From Microbacterium sp. RURRCA19A (GTDB taxonomy: Bacteria > Actinomycetota > Actinomycetes > Actinomycetales > Microbacteriaceae): DNA of 64,000 bases. Under the pieces are notes generated by a model. The model was not told the origin of the DNA, searched no databases, and was given only the letters and a program-made list of their open reading frames with translations. Position 1 is the first letter of the stretch; each line of letters opens with the position of its first letter. Shown one piece after another: positions 49,790 through 57,595 of the stretch. Location: assembly GCF_900156455.1 (NCBI RefSeq), contig NZ_FTNQ01000001.1, positions 868,001 through 932,000 of the forward strand, given 5' to 3'. The position numbers were made by a program, and so were the translations under genes.

Positions 49790-50215
49790 ATGTCCGTCAC
49801 CAGCGAAGCCACCACCGCCTGGAAGGGCAGCCTGTTCGAGGGATCGGGTGAGGTCACGTTCACCTCATCGGGGATCGGCACGTTCGATGTGAACTGGAAG
49901 GCGCGCAGCGAGGGATCCGGCTCGGTCACGACCCCCGAGGAGCTCCTGGCCGGCGCCCACTCGTCGTGCTTCAGCATGGCCCTCTCCAACGCCCTCGCCG
50001 AGAACGGGACGCCGCCCGAGTCGATCGACGCGACCGCCTCGGTGACCTTCAAGCCCGGCACCGGCATCACCGGCAGCCACCTGAACGTCAACGCCGTCGT
50101 TCCGGGCCTCGACGCCGCGACGTTCGAGAAGATCGCGAACGACGCCAAGGCGAACTGCCCCGTCTCGCAGGCGCTCGCGGGCATCGACATCACGCTCGAG
50201 GCCACGCTTGCCTGA
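49790..50215 (+). CDS. OsmC family peroxiredoxin
   Basis: Thiol-dependent organic-hydroperoxide reductase. 141 residues. The two catalytic cysteines are Cys60 (HSSCFSMAL) and Cys123 (ANCPVSQAL). A good ribosome-binding site (GGAGG) precedes the ATG, and a TAGGCT -10 box lies about 50 nt upstream, so this gene has a leader. Overlaps the next gene by 8 nt. Confidence 0.95.
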   Translation: MSVTSEATTAWKGSLFEGSGEVTFTSSGIGTFDVNWKARSEGSGSVTTPEELLAGAHSSCFSMALSNALAENGTPPESIDATASVTFKPGTGITGSHLNVNAVVPGLDAATFEKIANDAKANCPVSQALAGIDITLEATLA

Positions 50216-51122
50216 GTCCCCCGCCCGACGCGTCGTCCTCGCCGGCGCGTCGGGCCTCATCGGCTCGGCGTTGGCCGAGGCGTTGCGCGCCGACGGCGTC
50301 GAGGTGACGTCGCTGGTGAGGCATCCGGCATCCGGCCCGCACGAGGTGCAGTGGTTGGACGATGCCACGCCCCTCGATCCCGACGTGCTCGCCGGTGCGG
50401 ACGCGGTCGTGTGCCTGAACGGCGCGTCGATCGGACGGTTCCCGTGGACCCCCGCCTACAAGAGCCGGTTGCTCTGGTCGCGGATCACCCCCACCCGTAC
50501 GCTCGCCGCGGCGATCCGCGAACTCGGGGCCGACGCCCCGGCGCTCGTCAACGCCTCCGCGACGGGGTACTACGGATCGCAGCCCGGCGCCGTCCTCACC
50601 GAGGCATCCGGGCGCGGTGAGGGCCTGCTCGCCGACATCTGCGTCGAGTGGGAGCACGCCGCGAAAGACGCGGGCTCTCACGCCCGCGTCGCTCTGCTGC
50701 GAACGGCACCGATCGTGCACGAACGAGGCGTGCTCAAGCCGCTCCTGCTGTTGACCAGGCTGGGCGCGTCCGGACCGATCGGCCGCGGGACGCAGGTGTG
50801 GCCGTGGATCACGCTCGACGACGAGGTGCGTGCCATCCGCCACGTCATCGACTCGGACATCGACGGCCCGGTGAACCTCACCGGACCCACCCGCGCCACC
50901 GCGAACGACCTCGGCTTCGCGCTGGCCCGGCGGATGAATCGGCCGTACATCCTGCGCGCTCCGGTGTGGGGCATGAAGCTCGCCCTCGGTCGCGACGCGA
51001 CGGAGGCGCTGCTGACCTCGGATGCCGATGTCCGCCCCGCCGTGCTCAAGAACGCAGGCTTCACGTTCCTGCACCGCACCGTCGAGGACGCCGTCGCGTC
51101 CGCGGTCCCCGCCGCACGCTGA
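50208..51122 (+). CDS. TIGR01777-family epimerase/SDR-like protein
   Basis: 304 residues with an extended-SDR Rossmann start VVLAGASGLIGSAL and the TIGR01777 signatures SRITPTRTL, SATGYYG and GRGTQVWPWITLDDEVRA (around 195-212). A C-terminal DUF1731-like segment (APVWGMKLALGRDATEALL) follows. Enzyme activity unknown. TTG start at 50208 within the last codons of the OsmC gene. Confidence 0.88.
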   Translation: MPESPARRVVLAGASGLIGSALAEALRADGVEVTSLVRHPASGPHEVQWLDDATPLDPDVLAGADAVVCLNGASIGRFPWTPAYKSRLLWSRITPTRTLAAAIRELGADAPALVNASATGYYGSQPGAVLTEASGRGEGLLADICVEWEHAAKDAGSHARVALLRTAPIVHERGVLKPLLLLTRLGASGPIGRGTQVWPWITLDDEVRAIRHVIDSDIDGPVNLTGPTRATANDLGFALARRMNRPYILRAPVWGMKLALGRDATEALLTSDADVRPAVLKNAGFTFLHRTVEDAVASAVPAAR

Positions 51123-51127
51123 CGCGA

Positions 51128-51153
51128 ACGGCCGCGCGACTCACGCCGGCCGT
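51128..51153. terminator. possible bidirectional terminator
   Basis: ACGGCCG and CGGCCGT arms with a 12-nt loop in the 35-bp gap between two convergent genes. Confidence 0.45.
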
Positions 51154-51157
51154 CGTG

Positions 51158-51610
51158 TCAGCCGGCGCGTCCGTCGGCCGCCTGGAGGGAGATCGCCCGG
51201 CGCACAGCCTCCCGCGCCCGGCGCCGGTCGCCGGAGGCGTCGTACGCCAGGCCGAGGCGGTACCAGGCGCGCCAGTCGGCCGGATGCGCCTCCACGTCGG
51301 CACGATAGCCCGGGAAGAGCGCATCCGCGTCGGCGCGCGTCGCCCGGCCGCTCGGGCGCACGTCGAGCTCTTCGTCCGGCAGGGCGCCCTCGGCATCCAG
51401 GATCTCGCCGAGTCGCTGTGCACGCACCCCGAACCAGAGCTCCCGCCCGATGGCCCAGAGCGCGATGATCGGCAGCACGATCAGGGCCACGCCCATCGCG
51501 ATGCCCACGCCGTCTCCGCTGCCGAGCAGCACGAGAGCGCGCTGCCCCGCGAGCACGATGTAGAGCAGCAGGAGGACCGTCATGATCGCGACGGCGATAC
51601 GCGTCCTCAT
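51158..51610 (-). CDS. membrane protein with TPR-like C-terminus
   Basis: 150 residues: two membrane helices (about 5-25 and 36-55) and a soluble C-terminal part with a TPR-like helix pair (ADWRAWYRLGLAYDASGDRRRAREAVRRAI, about 112-141). No enzyme motif. The ATG overlaps the dapB stop (ATGA at 51607-51610), so it is translated with dapB. Probably a small scaffold; its link to lysine synthesis is positional only. Confidence 0.82.
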   Translation of the reverse strand: MRTRIAVAIMTVLLLLYIVLAGQRALVLLGSGDGVGIAMGVALIVLPIIALWAIGRELWFGVRAQRLGEILDAEGALPDEELDVRPSGRATRADADALFPGYRADVEAHPADWRAWYRLGLAYDASGDRRRAREAVRRAISLQAADGRAG

Positions 51611-52419
51611 GCGCTGGTGACGCTCGCGACCTGCCCCGACACGTCGTCGTCGGCGATCGGCGCCTCCGAGCGGACGGGGCGTGTGCGGACACCGATGTCG
51701 ATGAAGCTGTCGAGCCCCACGATCACGCCGCGCGCGTCGCGCGCCGCGGCCAGCGCGATGCGGATGCCGGGGGCGTACGCCGTGGCGGGGTCGATGGTGT
51801 CGTGGACGATGGTGAGCGACTCCCCCGCGCCCGACAGGACGGTCTCCTGCCGCGCGACGACACCCGGTCGCCGCAGCGAATGGATCGGCACCGAGGCGAC
51901 CTGCTGACCCCGTGCGCGCTGGTCCACGTGGGGCGACTGCACCGGGCCGACCTTCTCGCGGGCGGCGGCGATGAGCTCGGCCGTCCGGACGGCGGTGCCG
52001 CTGGGCGAGTCCACCTTGGTCTCGCGGTGCGCCTCGACGATCTCGATCGACGGGAAGAAGGGCGCGGCCGCCGCGGCCAGGGCGCTGCCGACCACGGAAC
52101 CGAGCGAGAAGTTGGGGATGAACACGGCCCCGGTGCCGCTGGCATCCACCAGGGGGCGCACGAGGGCGATCCGCTCGTTCGACCACCCCGATGTGCCCAC
52201 GAGTACGTTGATCCCGCGCTCGATGGCCGCGCGCACCACGTCGATCGACACCGCGGGAGTGGAGGCGTCGATGACCAGGTCGGCGCCGTCGAGTTCGGCG
52301 AGATCGGATCGTGAGCCGAGCACGGCCGCGACCTCGTACCCCTCCCCGGTCTCGACGACCTCGCGGATCACTCCGCCGAGTTTCCCGGTTCCGCCCACGA
52401 TGGCAACGCGTGTGGTCAT
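51607..52419 (-). CDS. dapB: 4-hydroxy-tetrahydrodipicolinate reductase
   Basis: Second DAP-pathway step, NAD(P)H-dependent. 270 residues. Rossmann loop VGGTGKLGG near 8-16, TSGW near 93, NFSLGS near 120, catalytic HRETKVDSPSGTA near 147-159. A TAGGCT -10 box (52426-52431) ends 6 nt before the ATG. Confidence 0.95.
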   Translation of the reverse strand: MTTRVAIVGGTGKLGGVIREVVETGEGYEVAAVLGSRSDLAELDGADLVIDASTPAVSIDVVRAAIERGINVLVGTSGWSNERIALVRPLVDASGTGAVFIPNFSLGSVVGSALAAAAAPFFPSIEIVEAHRETKVDSPSGTAVRTAELIAAAREKVGPVQSPHVDQRARGQQVASVPIHSLRRPGVVARQETVLSGAGESLTIVHDTIDPATAYAPGIRIALAAARDARGVIVGLDSFIDIGVRTRPVRSEAPIADDDVSGQVASVTSA

Positions 52420-52501
52420 GGTGCCAGCCTATGCGGCGGCGTCACCGGCGGGCCGGCATGCGGGGGGACGCGCCGGTTCGCGCCTCGCCTAGCATCGGAG
52501 C

Positions 52502-52972
52502 GTGGTCTCGATTCGTCTCTCCCCCGTCGACGCCCCCGACGCGCACGCGCTGCTCGAGGAGTACTTCGCACTGCGCGCCTCGATCTTCCCCGGCGGTGGC
52601 TACCGCACGGTCTTCCCGTCACCGGCGACGTTCGTCGAACCGGCCGGCGTCTTCGTCGTGCTCGACGACGACGAGGGTCGCCCGTCGGGATGCGGCGGCA
52701 TCCGGCGCATCGACGACGGACCGCACGGCCCGCGCGACGAGGTCAAACACCTGTTCGTGCGCTCCACGGGCCGAGGGCGCGGCTGGGGGCGCGTGATCCT
52801 CGACGATCTCGAGCGCCGGGCGCGCGAGCGCGGCGCCGCCGAGCTCGTGCTCGACACCCACCACACGCTCGACGCAGCGGGCGGCCTGTACGCACGTTCG
52901 GGGTTCCAGGCGATCCCGGCGTACAACGACAACGCGAACGCGACGAGGTGGTACGGAAAGATGCTGGGGTGA
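52502..52972 (+). CDS. GNAT-family N-acetyltransferase
   Basis: 156 residues. GNAT elements: GVFVVLDDDEGRPSGCGGIRR, EVKHLFVRSTGRGRGWGRVIL with the acetyl-CoA loop near 95, and LYARSGFQAIPAYNDN near 140. The GTG start follows a TAGCAT -10 box (52490-52495) by 6 nt. Divergent from dapB. Substrate unknown. Confidence 0.87.
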   Translation: MVSIRLSPVDAPDAHALLEEYFALRASIFPGGGYRTVFPSPATFVEPAGVFVVLDDDEGRPSGCGGIRRIDDGPHGPRDEVKHLFVRSTGRGRGWGRVILDDLERRARERGAAELVLDTHHTLDAAGGLYARSGFQAIPAYNDNANATRWYGKMLG

Positions 52973-53035
52973 CACCGGACTGCGCAGGTCCGACCGAACC
53001 GGTGAGCTAGCCGCGGGGCGGCCTCGCCGCACCAG

Positions 53036-53647
53036 TCAATAGCACTCCACCTTCGAGATGCGAACAGAGTCGGCGCTGTCTTCGAGGATCTGAAGATTCG
53101 CGGCGGCCGTTTCTCCTGCTCGCACCCCGGACAGAAGGTCATTTGCCATGCCCACAACAGTTCCACCCGACAACGTGCTTCCTTCGACGTAGAGCGCCGT
53201 TGGGCATCCCTTCATGGTCAGCACCAAGTAGTTGCTGCACTTCCCATAGGCGCATGTGTAGTCGCCCTTTGCTGCAAACTTGCCGTACAGCGAGCCCGAC
53301 TCGATGACTGACCAGCCCGCCGCCTTCTGGGTCTCGTCCTGCACCTGCGCAACTGTCTGGGGAAGGGACTGCCCCGCACCAGGCTCCACGGCTGTCGAGC
53401 CGCTCGCGGCATTAGTAGTGGAGCGCACGTTGGCGGCGCCCATGCCGATCACGACGGCAACCACGGCCACCGCAACCAGCAGTCCAAGACAACCAAATAG
53501 CCCGCAGCCGATGCCGCTGTTCTTCTGGGCCGGGGCGGCCGGCGCGGAGGGCGGTAACAGCGCCCCCGTCCAGGCGTCCCCTGTCCACCATCGAAGCTGA
53601 CCCGATCCCTCTGGGTCGGGATACCATCCCGCCGCTGTGTTCCCCAT
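53036..53647 (-). CDS. DUF2510 domain membrane protein
   Basis: 203 residues. A DUF2510 motif starts the protein ([22 protein letters not shown], residues 5-26), then a Pro/Ala linker, one membrane helix (about 47-70) containing two Cys, and an extracytoplasmic domain with four Cys (about 130-202). Base use is visibly less GC-rich than the neighbours, as in recently acquired or fast-evolving genes. A CAATAT box 7 nt before the ATG could be a leaderless promoter. Function unknown. Confidence 0.78.
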   Translation of the reverse strand: MGNTAAGWYPDPEGSGQLRWWTGDAWTGALLPPSAPAAPAQKNSGIGCGLFGCLGLLVAVAVVAVVIGMGAANVRSTTNAASGSTAVEPGAGQSLPQTVAQVQDETQKAAGWSVIESGSLYGKFAAKGDYTCAYGKCSNYLVLTMKGCPTALYVEGSTLSGGTVVGMANDLLSGVRAGETAAANLQILEDSADSVRISKVECY

Positions 53648-53711
53648 GCCCGTGATATTGCCACGCCGAGTGCGCGGGGGACTCAGCGAACCTCGTCAAG
53701 CTGTGTGAACG

Positions 53712-54209
53712 TCAGCGCAGCGTCTTCACGCGCCAGGTGACCCGTAGGCGTGGGTCACCGGATGCCGCGTCCTCGACACGATCGACGAGGAACCCTTCCC
53801 GCTCGTAGAAGTCACCCGCGCGGGTGTTGGCGGTGAAGTGTTCGATCCCCACTGAGGCGGCATCCCGAGGTAGTCGCGCGATGACCGCGTCGAGTAGCCG
53901 CGGCCCGACACCGGATCCGCGGAGCAAGGGATGAACGTACAGCTTCCAGATCATCGGCGGCGTCAGGTCGATGTCGACCTGAGCGACACCCACGATCTCC
54001 CTGTCCCGGAGGGCGATGATCACGATACCCGCCACCACCGCCGGGTGCATTGCCGCGCGGCTCCACCACGTGTCGACCTGCGACTGCGCCGCCTCGGCGC
54101 CCAGAATCGGGGCGTAGAAGTCCACCACGTAGCGAGTACCGAAGTCGCAGATCGCCTCGGCGTCGCTCTCGACTGCTCCGCGAAGGGTCACGAGAGAGGA
54201 TGCCGCCAC
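53712..54209 (-). CDS. GNAT-family N-acetyltransferase
   Basis: 165 residues. GNAT features: VGVAQVDIDLTPPMIWKLYVHPLLRGSGVGPRLL (split over about 72-106, with RGSGVG as the acetyl-CoA loop) and ANTRAGDFYEREGFL near 130-145. GTG start with a TAGCCT -10 box (54218-54223) 8 nt upstream. It lies between the DUF2510 gene and a duplicated gene fragment. Substrate unknown. Confidence 0.86.
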   Translation of the reverse strand: MAASSLVTLRGAVESDAEAICDFGTRYVVDFYAPILGAEAAQSQVDTWWSRAAMHPAVVAGIVIIALRDREIVGVAQVDIDLTPPMIWKLYVHPLLRGSGVGPRLLDAVIARLPRDAASVGIEHFTANTRAGDFYEREGFLVDRVEDAASGDPRLRVTWRVKTLR

Positions 54210-54254
54210 ACCACCGGAGGCTACCGGAGGACGAAAGTGTGCGCCGACCTGCGG

Positions 54255-54501
54255 TCAGACAGGAAGCGGGTCGACAAGCCCCGTACGCAGTTCCACCGGC
54301 AGGTGCGCCAAGTCGTTGAGCGAGAGCAGCGTCCAGGGGCGCCCCTTCTTCTGCGCGATCACGGTCAGACCGCTGTAGGCCCGGTTGATCGTCATCCAGC
54401 GCCAGTCCGGAGCCTGCAGGACTTCGCGCACGAACCACGCGATCAGGAAGTTGTGGGTGATGAGCAGCTCATGCACCTCGCTCGTCTTCCGCGCGAGGAA
54501 T
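54255..54501 (-). pseudogene. truncated duplicate of the histidine phosphatase gene (3' part)
   Basis: This 247-bp block aligns without gaps to 56914-57160, the 3' end of the histidine phosphatase gene, with about 14 mismatches (roughly 94% identity). It encodes the last 74 residues, from MHELLITHNF to the same stop, but lacks the RHG active-site half. Homology stops abruptly at 54501 after the sequence GCGCGAGGAAT. No start signal is visible. Most likely a remnant of a segmental duplication or of a deleted second copy. Confidence 0.85.
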
Positions 54502-54691
54502 GTGGAGGACTATCCACCCTGGACGAGTGTGACCGAGACGAGGAGTCGCTTTCTCGACGGGCTCAGCCCTGACGGAACCCCAGCGGGCCGCTACGACTTC
54601 GTATGGCTGCCCCCTCGCGAAGTCCGCGAGGGGGCGTCGAAGCTCGGAATCACACATGCCAACTTCTGACGACCGCGACGCGACGGTGCGG
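54502..54691. other. 190-bp scar region without a convincing gene
   Basis: Follows the abrupt end of the duplicated fragment. A 10-bp hairpin CCCCCTCGCG/CGCGAGGGGG with a 5-nt loop (54610-54634) may terminate the XRE gene, which ends at 54692. A short plus-strand frame runs across the duplication boundary but shows no recognisable domain. Confidence 0.5.
54610..54634. terminator. hairpin, possible terminator of the XRE gene
   Basis: A perfect 10-bp stem CCCCCTCGCG/CGCGAGGGGG with loop AAGTC, 57 nt beyond the XRE-gene stop. No U-tract on either strand. Confidence 0.5.
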
Positions 54692-55234
54692 TCACGTCAG
54701 GTCCTGGCCTGACATCGAGTTCGCGGTCGGGGCTGCCGACGACAGCGTGACGGCCGCACGGCGACGCGCGCGTCGGGATTGCGCGCCCCGTGAAAGCGGA
54801 TACTTCTCGTTCAAATGGGGCTCCAGGAAGAGTCGGCGCACAGCGAGAAAGATCATGGTGCCGCCGACCCAGTACCCCAGGAACAAGACGAGTCCTTGCG
54901 CGAACGTGAAGCTGATCAACGTGAGGATGACGCCGACACCGATGTAGATCCACCGCCATGCCCCCGCGGTCCGATCGCGCGCGGCCTGCTGCACCGCCGC
55001 ACGGGCTTCCAGCGACTCGACGCGCGAGTTCAGGACATCGTCTTCGATCGTCGAAAACAGGTCCCGAACGGGGACGCGCAGGGCCTCAGCGACCCGCGAC
55101 AGCGTCTCCAGGCTCGCGTCCTCCCCCGCCTCCAAGCGCTGGACGGTGCGGAGACCGACCCCGCTCTCCGTCGCCAGTCGCTCCTGGGTCCAGCCGTGGT
55201 TCTGTCGAAGTTCGATGATTCGTGTCTTGGTCAT
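54692..55234 (-). CDS. XRE-family regulator with C-terminal membrane segments
   Basis: 180 residues. Helix-turn-helix at 1-60 (RIIELRQNHGWTQERLATESGVGLRTVQRLE, split), a short linker, then a 2TM-like unit (about 98-137, WIYIGVGVILTLISF and LVLFLGYWVGG) and a basic tail. It is thus a membrane-tethered DNA-binding protein, an arrangement seen in small regulators that sense the cell envelope. The ATG follows a GAGGATGAGG stretch. Target genes unknown; the adjacent small membrane gene is a candidate. Confidence 0.82.
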   Translation of the reverse strand: MTKTRIIELRQNHGWTQERLATESGVGLRTVQRLEAGEDASLETLSRVAEALRVPVRDLFSTIEDDVLNSRVESLEARAAVQQAARDRTAGAWRWIYIGVGVILTLISFTFAQGLVLFLGYWVGGTMIFLAVRRLFLEPHLNEKYPLSRGAQSRRARRRAAVTLSSAAPTANSMSGQDLT

Positions 55235-55614
55235 GACCTCATCCTCGTTTCGTCGTTCCCGCCAGCGCCACGCCACGAACCCGCCGCTCGGCCGCCACTG
55301 ACCCGTCAGAGAGCCGCCAGCGGGTTGAGGCACGGGCGCGCGCCAAGTTCGACACGCACGCCGGTGCGGACGATCGTCACCAGAGTCGCACGCGACAGCC
55401 TCAACGCCAACGCCAACGTCGAGGTGCGGTGAGCGTGCACGGCGACGGCGATTGCGGGCCGCGCTCATCCTCGCTCTTCATCTGGGCGAAGGTGTCGTAC
55501 GCGGTGGAGTTGACGCCTGATCGCAGACGGCAACCGACGCCGCGAGTGCCCGCCGTCTGGCCGGATCGTCTCTCTGCGACCAGACGCGCCGTCGAAGCCC
55601 GATACCGTACGGAT

Positions 55615-55782
55615 ATGACGCTCCAAGAAGCCACTGTCCTGACCTGGGTGATCGCCGCGGGGTGCTTCTTGATCGGATGTCTGATCCTGTGGTTCATCAT
55701 CTACACCGCCGTGCGTTCCGCGCTCTCCGCCCACCGACAGGCTGCGGCGGACGAACGCCAGCTCCCTCTACACCGCGATTGA
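55615..55782 (+). CDS. small single-pass membrane protein
   Basis: 55 residues with one strong hydrophobic helix (about 8-33, VLTWVIAAGCFLIGCLILWF) and a basic C-terminal tail. No known family. The TACCGT -10 box (55603-55608) ends 6 nt before the ATG, the same leaderless pattern as other genes here, which supports it as real. It ends 7 nt before the methyltransferase gene, so the two are probably co-transcribed. Confidence 0.65.
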   Translation: MTLQEATVLTWVIAAGCFLIGCLILWFIIYTAVRSALSAHRQAAADERQLPLHRD

Positions 55783-55789
55783 GCCTTCG

Positions 55790-56434
55790 GTGGCGGACAC
55801 CACCCGCAGCCTGTATGACACGGTCGCCGACACGTACGCGTGCGTACTGCCGGATCTTCGGGCCGAAGCAGCTTCGGACCTCGAACTCATCTACCGGTTC
55901 GGGCGCATGGTGCCCGCGGGCGAGTCGCCCGTCCTGGACGCAGGCTGCGGTACTGGCCGAGTGCTGCCCTACCTCGCGAGCCTGGGGCTCGCGCCGCTCG
56001 CCGGCATCGACCTCTCCCCCGCGATGGTCGCACATGCCCGCCGACACGCACCCGACGCGCGCATCGCCGTCGCGCCGTTGACGGCCCTGCCGTTCCCGGA
56101 TGCCGGAGTGCGCGGCATCCTGTGCTGGTACGCGATTATTCACAGCACGCACGCCGAGGTCGCCGTGATCGCCGAGGAGGCCGCGCGGGTACTCGTCCAG
56201 GGCGCACCTTTGCTACTGGCGTTCCAGGCCGGGACAGGGGATCACTTCGTTCCACGCGCCTACGGTCACGACGTGTCGCTGCACGCCGTCCTCCACGAGC
56301 CGGACGACATCGCTGCGGCTCTGACGAGCGCGGGTTTCCAGATCGTCGCGACCGATCGACGAGACCCGCTCTCGGTCGAGAAGCACGGGCAGGGCTTCGT
56401 TCTCGCGGTGCGCGCCAAGGCCACCGAAGCGTGA
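55790..56434 (+). CDS. class I SAM-dependent methyltransferase
   Basis: 214 residues. Motif I LDAGCGTGRVLPYLA at about 48-62, GIDLSPAMVAHAR near 70-82, and the post-I region ALPFPDAGVRGILCWYAIIH near 98-117. This resembles ubiquinone/menaquinone-biosynthesis-type (UbiE-like) small-molecule methyltransferases; the substrate is unknown. GTG start directly after the small membrane gene. The protein lacks membrane segments. Confidence 0.9.
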   Translation: MADTTRSLYDTVADTYACVLPDLRAEAASDLELIYRFGRMVPAGESPVLDAGCGTGRVLPYLASLGLAPLAGIDLSPAMVAHARRHAPDARIAVAPLTALPFPDAGVRGILCWYAIIHSTHAEVAVIAEEAARVLVQGAPLLLAFQAGTGDHFVPRAYGHDVSLHAVLHEPDDIAAALTSAGFQIVATDRRDPLSVEKHGQGFVLAVRAKATEA

Positions 56435-56450
56435 TCACCCCCGCCCGGTT

Positions 56451-56912
56451 CTACCTGCCCGGGCCCACTTCAGCCCGATCAGCCCGGCGCGCCGCGCCGA
56501 CGGTGGCCGGACCGACGATCGCCGCAGTGACCGCCGCGGTGAGGCCGCCGAGGATCAGGCCCAGCACGACTCCGTAGCCACCGGTCGTCGCGGTGACGAC
56601 GGCCACCCAGAACGCCAGGGCCGCCCCGGCGGCCGACACCGTCGCCACCGCGGCACGCGACGCGACCGAACGGGTACGCGTGCGCGTCCACAGCAGCAGC
56701 CCGGCCCAGAAGCCGACGATCGCGGGGAGCACGGCGACGAAGCCGGCGAACGCCCCGTACAGCGGCATGACCCACACGACGCCCTCTTCACCGCGGTCGG
56801 GCGGGATCAGGAAGCCGAAGAGGATCCCGCAGACCACAGCCCCGGCGACGGTACCGCCCAGGGCCAGCCACCCGACGACGGGTACGTAGGGCCCGCCGCG
56901 CGACGGCGCCAC
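56451..56912 (-). CDS. hypothetical four-helix membrane protein
   Basis: 153 residues from GTG at 56912, with hydrophobic helices near 13-35, 43-72, 80-105 and 112-140. No recognised family. The start lies just behind the histidine phosphatase stop, so the two are likely co-transcribed; an in-frame TTG at 56936 inside that gene would add eight residues. The gene is convergent with the methyltransferase gene, 16 bp apart. Confidence 0.75.
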   Translation of the reverse strand: MAPSRGGPYVPVVGWLALGGTVAGAVVCGILFGFLIPPDRGEEGVVWVMPLYGAFAGFVAVLPAIVGFWAGLLLWTRTRTRSVASRAAVATVSAAGAALAFWVAVVTATTGGYGVVLGLILGGLTAAVTAAIVGPATVGAARRADRAEVGPGR

Positions 56913-56913
56913 C

Positions 56914-57516
56914 TCAGACCGGGAGCGGGTCGACAAGCCCCGTACGCAGTTCCACCGGCAGGTGCGCCAGGTCGTTGTGCGACAACAGGGTCCAGGGGCG
57001 CCCCTTCTTCTGCGCGATCACGGTCAGACCGCAGTAGGCCTGGTTGATCGTCATCCAGCGCCAGTCCGGAGCCTGCAGCACCTCGCGCACGAACCACGCG
57101 ATCACGAAGTTGTGGGTGATGAGCAGCTCATGCACCTCGCCTGTCTTCCGCGCGAGGAATTCGGCCGTGGCATCCTCCATCTGCGCGCGCCCCGCCTCGA
57201 TCTCGGCCTCCGTGACACTGCCGAAGAACGGCTCGTACGCCGCCGGCGTCTCGGGCGTCATGCCCGTGGGGACACAGTCGAACAGCAGAGCGGATGCCTC
57301 GGGCGTCACGGACGGCAGACGCTCGGCGACGGCGCGCGCGGTCTGCGCCGCGCGCTCCAGAGGAGAGTGCCACACGGCGTCGAGCGGGAGCCCGGAGAGG
57401 CGGTCGGCGAGGAGGGCCGCCTGGCGCTGGCCGCGCGGCGACAGCGGTCCGTCGGTGAGCCCGTGCTCGGCATCCTGATGCTCGCCGTGGCGCACCAGGT
57501 AGATGTAATGCGTCAC
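56914..57516 (-). CDS. histidine phosphatase family protein
   Basis: 200 residues. The active-site RHG is at 9-11 (YLVRHGEHQ). LSPRGQRQAALLADRL and WHSPLERAAQTA (phosphate-binding Arg) follow, and the second catalytic His lies in LLITHNFVIAW near 135. A phosphoglycerate-mutase-like phosphatase of unknown substrate. GTG start. Its last 247 bp exist as a second, truncated copy at 54255-54501. Confidence 0.92.
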   Translation of the reverse strand: MTHYIYLVRHGEHQDAEHGLTDGPLSPRGQRQAALLADRLSGLPLDAVWHSPLERAAQTARAVAERLPSVTPEASALLFDCVPTGMTPETPAAYEPFFGSVTEAEIEAGRAQMEDATAEFLARKTGEVHELLITHNFVIAWFVREVLQAPDWRWMTINQAYCGLTVIAQKKGRPWTLLSHNDLAHLPVELRTGLVDPLPV

Positions 57517-57595
57517 GTCAGCTCACCTCGTCGTCAGTGTGCGGGCCCCCCGCAGAACACTTCCAGCCTACGTCACGCCCCCGACACGGGGCGGA

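Noticed and set aside
54385..54669. Plus-strand 94-codon frame across the duplication boundary
   Set aside because: Its first half is antisense to the duplicated phosphatase fragment. No promoter, ribosome-binding site or domain is visible.
53036..57595. Defence island or mobile element in the accessory region
   Set aside because: No nuclease, transposase, integrase, toxin-antitoxin or reverse transcriptase motif was found, only small membrane proteins, acetyltransferases, a regulator, a methyltransferase and a phosphatase.
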